From positions 62,001 through 126,000 of the forward strand of contig JAULBX010001669.1 in NCBI GenBank assembly GCA_032358255.1: 64,000 bases of DNA, written 5' to 3'. Under the pieces are notes generated by a model that was not told the DNA's origin, did not search any database, and saw only the letters and a list, made by a program, of their open reading frames with translations. The stretch is from Heterotrichella gracilis. Taxonomy: Eukaryota > Sar > Xanthophyceae > Tribonematales > Xanthonemataceae. The position numbers and the translations under genes are program-made. The stretch's first letter is position 1. Every line of letters begins with the position of its first letter. Below are positions 12,301 through 23,442 of the stretch, piece after piece.

Positions 12301-15300
12301 CCAAAGACCACAATGAGGATGAAGGTGACCCACAGCAGCACATACTCAGCATCAGCAACCCTTCCATGGGATTTGACAAGCCAATCCTGCAACCAGTTGC
12401 CAAACATGTCAGGTGTTGTGTTTAGGGTTTCACAAATGTTTTCTTGTGGACACCCACCATTGCGATGTCTACGCCCAGGAACATCATCAGGGAGCCAAAG
12501 AAGAATTTGGGCAGGTACTCCACGATTTGGATGTTGAGCGCGAAAATGGCCAGTTCTACAAGCACCAGAAGGGCGCCTGCCAGCCGAGTGTCTACGCCAA
12601 GACGCATGGTGAAGATGGTTTGAGAGAAGATGTATGACCCTGTGAATCCCGCTCCACTGATACCAGCCAAGGTGTTTGACACACCTGCAAGACAGGAAAT
12701 AAAATTAATCACGACACATCACCACTCAGCCCCTCAAAACAGCAGCATGTTGCTTTTGACAGAGGACATACTAACAGGTGGCAAGCTGCAGGAGGTATGT
12801 TTGCCACAGTTGCTAGTAAGGCCCTGCCCTGCACCCCATACCTACTGTCACCAGTTCTTTGTTGTAATCCAGCGCCCCTGGCGCATCCTGCTGGATTGCA
12901 GCAACATCCAAAGATGACCCAAATGCAACCACGAAGAAGAGTGCTATCAGCATCGCCCAATTGCCGACCACTGCCCTCCACTGGATGTTGCTTGGTAGGA
13001 AGTTGTGGAAGTTGTAGACCTTCCACACGTCCCAGAAGTGCTCCAACGTCATTCCCTGCAACCAGCCAATTTGCACAGTAACTGGGCAACTTCAACAACC
13101 CATACTGTGACAGCATTTGTGAAATCCCCACATTCCCACAGATAACAGCAAAATTCAAATGTAAAGGCAAACAAGTTTGATCCCCGATTCGTGCCTCAAA
13201 TGGCCGCAACGAATGCTGGCGAGCCCACGCACCCATTAAAAAACCCTTCCTCATGTCATCAAAAAAATGTGATGTTTACGCATCAGCTGCCTTACTCCTG
13301 AGTATACACTTGCCTCAGGTTTGATGATCCAGCCGGCATCCTGTGCCTCTGTCAATGACATGCCTACTGCCAGCAGCACAGCGTGGAAGGCCAGTGGGAT
13401 GAGCACCAGCACGGCAGGCAGCGCATATGGGCTGCGGAACTTCCTCATGGTGCCCATGAGCATTGCCATGGAGGCGACAGCTGGCAGCAGCTTGAGGAGG
13501 GTGTCCTGGTCAAGCAGCTGCAGGTAGGCTTCAAGGGAGTCCAGGGAAACACCTGCCCAACAAATAAATAGCCTGTAACAGCGCGCGCTGCTGGCATAGC
13601 TGCTGAGCTTCATACATTTGAGTTTTTTGAGGAAATAAAGCAAATATAAAAGAAATGCATGCATAGGTGGGCAATGTCCATAGCCAAACCCCCGCACATG
13701 CAATTCATTTGCTTTGTTGTGATAAAGACATGCAGCCAACCTACTCGAGTCTGAGCTAGGCAAACCATACTGAATATTACCCACTGTCATACAGTCTGCA
13801 AATTCTTGGGTGCAACCCAAACTCTTTGTTCTTCTGATATGCATACCTCATAATCTCTAAATCCATGCCTACATGCTATGGCAGATTAGTCTCCACTCAC
13901 CTGATGCCAGCTGCACCCCGGACATGAGGCAGAAGAACCCCACGTAGCCTAGGTAGCCCCCAATGGCGGGCATGGGCACATACTGCACCAGGGAGGCAAG
14001 CTTCAGGTAGCCTGCGGGGCACACAAGCGGCAGTTGGGACACAGGCAGCATATCAAGAGGTGGGGCACATTTGCGCACTAGCTGCATGAGACCCGAGCTG
14101 TGCATGAACAGTGTTCAGCTACAAGGGCACTGAATGGATGAGGTTTCAAGAACAAAAAACCCTAAGAAAGGGTGAAGGCCTTGCCGCAGTCTGGAGGAAG
14201 GCGGCTCCTGGGCAGAGAGATTTCCAATCCCAGTAGTGCATGCACAGCAACCTATGCATCAGCCAGGTAAAAATATCTGCCATGCCATCTTCAACATGGA
14301 ATGAAGAATATGCTACCTTTTCTTTCTTGCCTTCCTCACCTACGAGTATGATGAGCAGGCCCACCACCAGTGTGCTGAGTGTGAGGGTTACCATGACGGT
14401 GGCTAGCGTGTCCTCGGGAGACACCCCCTGGTGCCCTGCGCAAGCAACAGCAACAGTTGGCACAGCACAATGTCGTTTGAGTAAGGAACTATACAGCGCC
14501 ACCCATGCTTCCACACGCCTCTACTCAAAAGTGCAACAACCAGCGCAAGTGCATCCCTATCAGTTGCTATCATTCCTATCCGATGAAGGAACAAACACTG
14601 TGGGCCACCGTGTGCACTCCCGGCTACAAATTTCTTGCCCATGCCGCGTATGCTCTTGACAGCTCCTATACGTGTCGTGAGCAGCTGCACCATGCTACTC
14701 ACGTGTCTGCTGCACCACATTTGTGGCCATGGCTGACAGGAAAATGAGCCCCACGTCCTGCACCTGGCCCACCGCATAGGGCAGGGTGCTGAGGCAGCTG
14801 AACACGAGTTGGTGGATGGCGGAGGACAGGAAGGTAAGCTTCACGAGCTCCCCAGTGTAGGGGTGGAAGAAAGGGTCCTGTGGCGGTGGGCTAGGGTTTA
14901 AGGAGGGCACATGGCAGGGGTTTGGTGCAATGTGTTTGCTATTCTCCTGGACTTCACAATACTAGGAACAACAATTTAGTGTCACTAATTATTTTGTGGT
15001 TTTATTATTTGTGCATTACAATTGGTGCAGCACGAGTGCAGAATAGAACGAGACTGGCGAAGGGGCTGCGTACCTGGAAGATGACTGCTGCGAACGAGAT
15101 CATGACAGGGAGGCAAATGATGGAGTTGACCAGCCCCACAGTGATCCCTGTGCCCACCCGCTGGGACGTGGTCTTGGTGTGGGGGAGGGTGTGCACCACC
15201 TCCACACCCTCATGCTCAGAGGTAGTTGTCCTGTGGAAGCCCTTGCCTGTACACAGGCAGTGGGGTGCAGCGGCAGGTGTTAGACAACTTGTTGCATGGG

Positions 15301-16131
15301 ATAGTGAATGGCCACTGTGCAAACAATAAAACTATCGTAAAGCCATGGAATGTGGGTACCCCTGCCGTCTGCAGTGAACCCTAAGGCCATCCAGCCGAGA
15401 GGGCTCACTGATGCTATGAGGTATTCTTGAGGTTATCCTTTGGTCTTGTATTGAGTTTGTGCCAAACATATGCATAACCGTAAATCCAGTTGGTATACAG
15501 TGCCATATAGCCTTCAACCCTAAAACAATGCCATATGCATGCATATGCCACTGCTTGACTTACCGCCTAGAGGGCTGGAGAACGACCCGTTGGCTGCTGA
15601 TCGAGGCGTGGCAGTGGGTGTGTTGCCGCTCGAGTCCCCTGCCCTAGGGCTGCTGCCAACCTACGATAGGGTACTGGCGTGAGCAGCAGCGGTGGACAAC
15701 GCCATAAATGTGTGAGTTTGTGTGTCTGAGGTTATCGCAAGCGCTGGTGCTGAAGCATTGAAGGCTTTGAAGTTAAAGTTAGCAAGAAGAAGGGGTGCAG
15801 GCTGGGCTGGGCTGCTCAAGTGCTTGCAAGTGCTGCGAGCGTTTCCACGTTGTGTCTCCCTTACCAGGCCATGGCTCCCCTGATCTGGGATCTTGGTGAG
15901 CGCGCTGGACACACTCGAGAACCGCAGGGTGGGCCAGTTGGCGTCAGGTGGCTCGGGTGGCTCATACCCCGCCTGACTGCTGTGCTGTGGTGGGTCAGCA
16001 CACGGTGCATTGTGCTCCACGTCGTCAGGGGAGGGGGCTTGGAGGAACGGGGTCAGTATCTCAGGTGTGTCCACCAATAGGGCCTGGTACTCTTCGCTAA
16101 CCTGACTGCTGGTACTGCACTTGGCTGCCAT
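9377..16131 (-). CDS. SulP-family anion transporter with STAS and cNMP-binding domains (SulP-A)
   Basis: A polytopic membrane transporter of the SulP (SLC26) superfamily carrying a C-terminal STAS domain and then a cyclic-nucleotide-binding-like domain. About fifteen exons run from 16131 (ATG) to the stop at 9377. The cytosolic N-terminus is disordered (16131 to about 15868, then about 15652-15567). The membrane core begins near 15248 with VGLVNSIICLPVMISFAAV and continues through GQVQDVGLIFLSAMAT, VQYVPMPAIGGYLGYVGFF, FFVVAFGSSLDVAAIQQD, SGAGFTGSYIFSQTI and the segment near 12390-12225. STAS starts near 11941 (GYIFFGSSISISE), is interrupted by a Pro/Thr/Ser-rich insert in the 11526-11153 exon, and resumes at VTGLDATAARTF. 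The cNMP domain is at 9770-9377 and keeps a phosphate-binding-cassette-like motif ending RPRCASV. The substrate is not determined; yeast Vsb1-type and cyanobacterial SulP relatives have been described with related domain sets. Its paralogue lies head to head at 16889. Confidence 0.88.
12097..12141. repeat. Perfect 18 bp inverted repeat with 9 nt loop
   Basis: The arm 12097-12114 (AATGGTTGTGCCACCCTT) is exactly complementary to 12124-12141, across a 9-base loop that is itself partly palindromic (TTACGTAA). It lies in an intron of SulP-A, between the last transmembrane exon and the STAS start exon. It would fold into a stable RNA hairpin or mark a tiny foldback element. No flanking target-site duplication is evident. 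Confidence 0.85.
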
Positions 16132-16888
16132 AGTACTTGACAGCAGCTATGTGTGAACAGGTGCATGCGGCGTATTCGTGTGTCCTTTCACCTGTTGTGC
16201 TGCCACCTAAAAGCACAATAAACCATCCTTTTGTTCAACTTCCACGTCCTGTGGTGCTGTGCTATGGCCTCCTAAGTAACAGCAACGTGCAAGCTGTGCG
16301 CCGGGTGCCCATGTGGGAGGTACCTAGGAAACCCCAACCACACCCAACCAACACGCCCTGCCAAACAAGTCAGACGCTGCTGTGCACTGGATGTGGAGCA
16401 ACAAGAAGCACAGCTCTGTTGTATACAGCTTTTCCTAAAACACTGCCTGGCCGTAGCCCTTGATTATAAACTGTTTATACTCCCCGGCCTGCTTCGTGGG
16501 CTGCGCGACTTAATAGACAGGCTTCCGGGCGCAGCATAACAGCGTGTGCGTCACGTACAGTACAAATAGTATATGCGCAACTCCTCAAGAGTTTGCATAC
16601 TTTGTTGAGGAGCTTGCAACAGTAGTAGGCAACCCCCTAGTAATGCATGCAGTTTGAATATGCATGCATGTGAAACTCGTGCGTTTTCTCTGCACAGCCA
16701 AAGCAGAGCTCCCGAACACACGCTGCTCAATTTCTTTAACACAGCCGCTGCACGTCTCGATCCACTATTAACCTCGTAACGCAGCCAGAACAACAGCGAC
16801 TTGGCAAACCCTAGTCAAGGCGCCATCGTTTTGACTGCCTGCAGCAACGCATATCAGACACCCAGGCCAGCAGGCGCTTCTCAGCACA
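16132..16888. promoter_or_regulatory. Shared divergent upstream region of the two SulP genes
   Basis: This is the 757 bp between the ATG of SulP-A (16131, minus) and the ATG of SulP-B (16889, plus). Both promoters must lie here or overlap. It contains paired TGCATGCA palindromes at about 16643-16672, and no ORF that looks coding. I cannot identify a TATA box or a specific operator. Confidence 0.65.
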
Positions 16889-19800
16889 ATGTCGGTGAAC
16901 GGTGGGGGTGAAATAGACGAGGAGGTCGGGCTGTCTGGCTCCTTACCCATCGCCATTACAGCACCCCTCCTCCACCACCGGCGCTCAAACGACTACCACC
17001 GCACCAACTCGTCCTACGCGTCAGCGCGCAGCTCATCCTACGGCACCTCACCGTTCCGTGTGGGCTCCACAAGCGTCTTTTCGCTCCCGCCGCAGTTTGC
17101 TGAGGAGGTGGTGCAGGTAAACACATTGCATCTTTCCCTGCTTGAACTTGTTTTCCCGCGGTTTTTCCCTGCGTGTGTAGAGGGAAGGGTGTTCTTGCGG
17201 GGCACCTTTGTGCATGCTTGCAAATGCTTGCAAAACATCTTTTCTTCGTCATACAACACACAACTGCGTATGCACTGAGCACACCACTCTGCTTCACCTA
17301 CCCACTCACTCTAGCCGCTTCCTCCCCCTGCCTCAGGAGCACCGGCGCAGCAGTATGGAGCACAACCGCAATGCATCCATGCGCCCCCGCCAGGAGTCAC
17401 TTCACAGCGTGGACTCCATCCCCGAGATGACAGGGTCCCCAGCAGCACCTGCGGGGGTTACACCGCCACCTGCGCCCGGGGCACCGCTAGGTGGGGGCAT
17501 AGGGTTTAGGGTTTGGGGTTTAGGGTGAAGTGCTCCTGGGACACCGCTAGGTGGGGGCCATTTGTACTCCTGCGCCACCCACTGGTATATGCATGGACAG
17601 CAGCAACCAGGGCATGATGTTGATTTCATATGAAATACGGCATCGTTGTCAGGGCATGACCAAGGGTGTGTGGACATCCTAGTGTGTCATGTTGCTCGCC
17701 ACGCGTGTGCATGTTGATCACACCAAGCCATCCAGGTGGTGCATAGCAGACAATGGCCTGGGATGGCATGTCGGGGGTTGTGCATGCAAGCGGCTGGGCT
17801 GCTATTCACGACCCTAATCTGGCTGTACTGCTGGAATTACCACCCGCATACTGTAATGTCTTCACGATCCAAACTCCACTGCAACCGATGTGCACAGGCA
17901 AACAGTCTGTGAAGGAAGAGGAGGAGGGAGGGGATGAGGGGGGGGATGCCCCAGAGGAGAGCCGGGGCCAGATCCTTTCTCGCTCCATTCAAGCGGGAGT
18001 TATCAACGCCATCGTGTGCCTCCCTGCGCTCATGTCATATGCAGCCATCATTTTCAAGGTGGGCATCAAACAGGCAATCCTCGATTAATCATCTCTCAAC
18101 GCGACGGGTACATTATTGACTTTATCAATATTCTTACCCCCCATCCTCAACTTACCTTATCTCGTTTCTTACTCCTGAACCCTGTCCCCGCTCCTATTTC
18201 CTGTCCCCACAGGAGCCCTTCTTCGTCCCTTACATGGCCCTCCTCACCAAGTAGCCAGCCCTCCTTCAATCGTTTGTTATCCTAAAACCCTGCCCTAAGC
18301 CTCAATTCCAACCCCCACAGGAGCCCTTCTTCGTCCCATACATGGCCCTCCTCACCAAGTTCCTGTTCCTGTCCTCGGCCATCCACCAGCTTGTGTTCTG
18401 CATGGGCAGCACGCTCAAGTTTGCAGTGGGGCAGGTGCAGGACGTGGGCCTCATATTCCTGTCAGCAATGGCCACCTCGCTGGTGGAGGATGCAGGTGGG
18501 TGGTTTAGGTGTTTTTTTGTGGCTGATTGCGTGGGTTGTGGGTGGGATTGTGGCGCTGGGGCGCAATGGTTGCGTCACGGATGAGGGTGCAAAGTTGCAT
18601 CAGAACAGCAACATCAGAGTGAGGTTTGTGCAGGGGTTCCGCACATGTATTGCTTCTGCATGCAAGCTCTTTTTTGTACCTGTTGCTATTGAAGTCAACG
18701 TGTGCGCATATTGGTTTGGGCCCCGTAACCAATACCATGTCAATGCATGGATTCAACCCCTACAGCTGTCAATAACACATACTCCACCTGGCAGGTGCCT
18801 TTGGGCTTGATGACAAGGAGACCCTTGGCACAGTGCTGCTCACCCTGGCTGTCAGCACAGTCATAGTTGGGGTACTCATTGTGGGAGTAGGTGGGTGGCC
18901 ATGATGTGGGATACCCCTGTATGTGTTGGCTCAAGGCTGCTTGCTTGTTGCACCCATCTCAGCATTTGACTGCAATGTGTACAACCTGTGTGATGATACA
19001 ACTGCTTGGTATACCAGTCATTCTACCCATGGCTCTGGCTGTTGTGTATTTAGCTCTACTGATCGTTGTGGCAAAACTGCATTTCCTATTTATTTCCCCA
19101 GGTTACTTCAAGCTGGCAGGTCTGGTGCAGTATGTGCCCCTGCCAGTGGTGGGAGGCTACCTGGGCTATGTGGGGTTCTTCTGCCTGGCAGCAGGGTTTG
19201 CACAGGCGACAGGTGCGTGCGGTGATCCTCTGAAAGTATCACTGGTCCACAGCATAATCATACTTGACTGGGACAGGCTAGGTTGGGTCATTGGATGTGA
19301 AATGCATCGGCACAGTATGGGTCGCCATGAAGCAGTTCCACACATGACTCATGTGACATGATGTGTTGGGTGGCAGCACCTGTTGAAATAATTATTATCG
19401 ACCTTGCGCATCGCCCACATGATTATAACTTTGACCAAAACTTCCGATGTAAACCCTGGTAACACTCGTCCACTGGCTTGCAAAACCAGGCATCTCCCTG
19501 GACGGGTGGAGGGACTGGCTGCAGCTGTTCAGCGCCGATGCGGCCATCAAGCTCTTGCCCGCCTTTGCCACCACCGCCACCCTCATGACTGTGCTCCACA
19601 AGGTGTCCAACCCCCTGGCCCTCCCGGTGGTGCTGGTGCTGGTGCCGGCGCTGTTCTACGCCCTGCTGTTTGGCAGCGGCCACACCATGGAGGATGCGCA
19701 GGACGCTGGGTGGCTGTACAAGCCCACGGTAGGTGCTCAAGTTACAGCTGAACAGCAAAACGATTGGTCCTGTAAAGCAGTTGATTGGCATCTATTCACC

Positions 19801-22800
19801 GGGAGTCTTCCAGGGTGATGTCATGGCGAGGGAGGTCATGAACTTGTGTCATTGCTTTGTAGGCAGAAGGGCTGCTCTGCAACTGTTGTGCTCCTCAACG
19901 CAATATCTGTCAGTACAGGAAAATATAATTACAACATTCACTTTGTATTCCGTTGCATTTGCCTTTCTTTGGAAGATTTTCATTCGAATGTCTACATTGG
20001 TATATACCTGTGCGTTCCTCAATTGCCCGAGTATCTCATGGTGACCTCATTTCCCTTCCACTCTGCTTCGGTGCAGGCTGCCAGTGACGACCCCGAGTTC
20101 TGGCACATCTACAAGCTGTTCAACCTGACTGGCAAGATCTACTGGCGGGGCCTGTGGGAGCAGTCAGGGAAGCTGCTCATGCTGTTCTTTGTGGTGGCAT
20201 TTGGGTCCTCACTGGACGTGGCTGCCATTCAGCAGGACACACCAGACAAGCTGGACTACAACAAGGAACTGATGACTGTCGGTGAGTGTTCTGAGGACAA
20301 GCAGCTCTGCCATGGCTTTGCTACAAGCTTTGCTTTGCTACATTGCGACCCTCATCGTAGGTCGTACGAATGTGGGAGATGTAGGCTGCCGCTCAATTGT
20401 TATTCTAAATGGGCCAACAGCTTGAGCAATTTTGACATTTGCTGGGTGCTGCAGGTCTGTCCAACATCTGCGCTGGCCTGTCTGGAGCAGGCTACACAGG
20501 CTCCTACATCTTCTCCCAGACCATTTTCAGCATGAGGATGGGCGTCAAAAGCACCGTGAATGGCTACATAGTGGCAGCTGTCGAGCTGCTTGCCTTCATG
20601 CTGCCAATCCCCATTGTTGCATACATCCCCAGCTTCTACCTAGGGGCGCTCATGATCTGGTTTGGGGTGGACATCTCCATGGTGAGTGTGTTTTTCCGAT
20701 ATCAAAGCCTTGCCACGCTGATTGTGTGGGCATGCATGACTTGAAGGCGTTACAAAACGTTCGTTAACAAATCCATTTTGACTATCATTCTCCTTAAAAG
20801 GCTGGATCCTGTGACCTTGATGATTGTATTATATCTAAAATATACAGGATCATCTGCAATTGCCTCCTGTCCCCTGCAGGACTGGCTGGTGCACTCATAT
20901 GGGCGTGTGACCTCGATCGAGTACACCCTGCTGTGGGCCACCTTTGGCATTGTGCTGCTCACCAGCCTGGAGGTGGGGATCCTGGCGGGCATAGTGCTGG
21001 CGGCACTGCACTTTGCCTACGCCTACGCACAGGTGAGAGGTGGTGCATGCATGCCAGCCCAGGGTGAAGCTCCATTGTTGGGGGAATGGAGGCTGTCAAG
21101 GAGTCCGCTTATTTGTGTTGAAGACATTGAATTGCATTGATGTCACATGTCGATAGTGCAATTTGTGGTCAATTTGATTGTGTTTTTGTTCTTGATGCAT
21201 GTCACCACTGATGATTTACCTGCATGTGATTACTCTTCCCAACTGCATGATTGTACATCATGCATTGCAGAAAGCATGCATGCGCATGGCAATCAACGCA
21301 TTGCTAGTACATGTATCATTTATCTGGCAGTGTAGTTGCAAACATGAGTGTGCGCTTGCAGGTCAATATGGCCGCCTTCAAGGTCGTCCCCAGCCGCAGC
21401 GGGGCCCTGCGTACTTTTGACCAGCGCGCAGTGATGCAGCTGTTCTCGTCGCGCATCACAGCCATCTCCCTGCAGGGCTACATCTTCTTCGGCAGCTCAC
21501 TAAAGATTAGTGAGAAAGTGGAGGAGGTACGGGCAAGATAAGAATGTCGGTTTTCTGCCTTAATCCATTGTTGAGGCTTGCGCAAGCATGTGGAGTTTAA
21601 TCAGCAATCCTACACGCCTTTGAGCAGCAATGCAGTTTGTACCTTGAGGGCAGGTTGCATTGGGTGCATGCCCCTACATGCCAATTAATGTGTGATCCAC
21701 CCTGCGTGCCCACGTTGAACGTTTGTCCTGTGTAGGTTGGGGCAGCGCTGGCGAAGGTTAATGCTGAGGAGGTCCTCAAGACCCGCACTGCCAAGATTAT
21801 TGATGACGGCACCCCTGCTGAACCAACCACCCAGCCTGCTAGCACCTCGACCAAAGTCACCTCGTCATTCACATTCTTTGCTCCCAAGGTCTCCAAGCAG
21901 ATGGTATCAAGGCACAAATTGTTCCGGGAGTCATTCACTACTGGTGCCATTGATGCAATCAATGCATCGCCCAAGTTCTTGCTCCTTGACTTCAGGTAGG
22001 AAATGCAGTCTCAACTAATCTTGACGTGCAGCACATTGCATGTCAAAAAGCTGCACTGCATATTTGCACTTTTTGTCATCAGGCCCTGCAAGACAGTTGT
22101 GTCTCGGCATTGTGTGATACCATATGCTTTTTCCTTTTCCTTTGCCTGCTAAGATGATTGTACACTGTTGACTGACAGATCCTGCTGCAGCATGGAACAT
22201 AGCCATCCACTGCTCCGCACGCATGTCCAGAAACTGGGGCACTCAGCATCAATATCCTATCTGCAGGCGAGTAACTGGCCTCGATGCAACAGCCGCGCGT
22301 TCATTCTCCCTCATATTCTCTTCCCTCAAGCGCATGGACATTGACCTCATCATCACACACCTCCCACACGACAAACCGGAGATTAGGAAGCTGCTGTATG
22401 CCAATGGTGTCATTGCAAAGGACGACAATGAGCACAGGGGGCGCTGCCTGGCCTTCCCCACCATGGAGCGGGGCTTGGCGCACTGTGAGGAGCAGATGCT
22501 GGAGGTGGCGGTGGAGTTTGGCCTGTGCAGGCCACTGGATGCAGAGATGACCCTGGCTGAGGTAGGTGCATTATGGTGTGTCAGTCCGTGCAAGTGCAAG
22601 CATTTGCTGCAATGTTTTTTTGGCATTTAAATTTGCCATTTCAATTTGGGTGAATCCAGATTGTCACCTTGTACTGTTTTTGGTTGCTATTGTCGCGCAA
22701 TTTTGAGCCACAAAAACAGTGCTTGCTGCTGCATATTTTGCCACACATGTAGCAGCATCTAGAATCCCCCTGCTGTCCCCTTGCAGGTGCTGCAAACCCA

Positions 22801-23305
22801 GCTGGAGCTGCCCAGGGAGATCCTCCCCACCCCCTCCATGACAGACTACGAGCGCGCCTCCAAGGAGCTTGCCAGCTTCACGCAGCGCTCATTGGTGGCA
22901 GCCGGCACCGTGCTCACCAACATCGATGATCCTGTTGACGAGCTGTACATCGTGCTGAGCGGCTCCTTCATCAGCCACATCAACATCTCCAGGGCGGGCA
23001 AGCACGACGTGTTCCATGTGGAGGTGCCAGACAGCGATGGGCACCTGGACTCCGCTCTGCGCGAGCAGAAGATTGGGCCAGGGGCCATCATCGGCGGCAT
23101 GGACTTCTTCCTGCAGGCCCCCAGCTCCATGCAGCTTGTGGTGGAGCGGGACAGCGTGGTGCTCACACTCACCCGGGACCAGTTCCTGAGGATGGCTGAG
23201 AAGGCGCCCTACCTGCTGGTCATGCTGGAGACCATCATGCTGCGCTCCATCAGCCTGTCGCTGTCACACCTGTATGAGGCCTTTGACAAGAGCAGCTCGT
23301 CGTGA
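16889..23305 (+). CDS. SulP-family anion transporter with STAS and cNMP-binding-like domains (SulP-B)
   Basis: Paralogue of SulP-A. Fourteen exons give a continuous frame of 995 residues: 16889-17116, 17337-17490, 17898-18058, 18321-18495, 18795-18890, 19102-19212, 19490-19728, 20077-20281, 20455-20681, 20880-21032, 21362-21526, 21736-21995, 22267-22561 and 22787-23305. The N-terminal 180 residues are cytosolic and Ser/Arg- then Glu/Gly-rich, with an RRSSM patch. The membrane core shows GQVQDVGLIFLSAMAT, VQYVPLPVVGGYLGYVGFF, FFVVAFGSSLDVAAIQQD and SGAGYTGSYIFSQTI. STAS runs from GYIFFGSSLKISE through VTGLDATAARSF and is split by a disordered insert. The C-terminal cNMP-like domain is in one exon, whereas SulP-A has an extra intron there. 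Its cassette reads GGMDFFLQAPSSMQ, without the usual arginine, so nucleotide binding is doubtful. Two splice edges of this gene are duplicated. Confidence 0.9.
17476..17562 (+). repeat. Duplicated donor edge with telomere-like spacer (SulP-B intron 2)
   Basis: The exon 2 end and donor (CACCGCTAG/GTGGGGGC, 17482-17499) recur 60 bp downstream at 17542-17559 as a decoy donor. Between them lie three degenerate TTTAGGG/TTTGGGG units. Use of the decoy would add intron sequence to the message. Confidence 0.85.
18205..18361 (+). repeat. Duplicated acceptor plus exon start (SulP-B exon 4), possible poison exon
   Basis: The CCCCACAG acceptor and the first 39 bases of exon 4 (real copy 18321-18359) are repeated 108 bp upstream (18213-18251) with almost no change. 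The upstream copy reads the same 13 residues (EPFFVPYMALLTK) and then meets TAG. Splicing into it would give an early stop right after the first membrane segment. Confidence 0.85.
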
Positions 23306-23442
23306 GGAGCTGGGGGGAGGTTGGCAGCTGAGGGCAGCAGCCCGCCTGGTCAGCTGTGGGAGCCTCGTGATTCTTGAGCTTGGGGGGGAGGGTGGCAACC
23401 GAGGGTGGGGGCCGGCGTGGTGAGGATTGTGCTGCGTCATGA

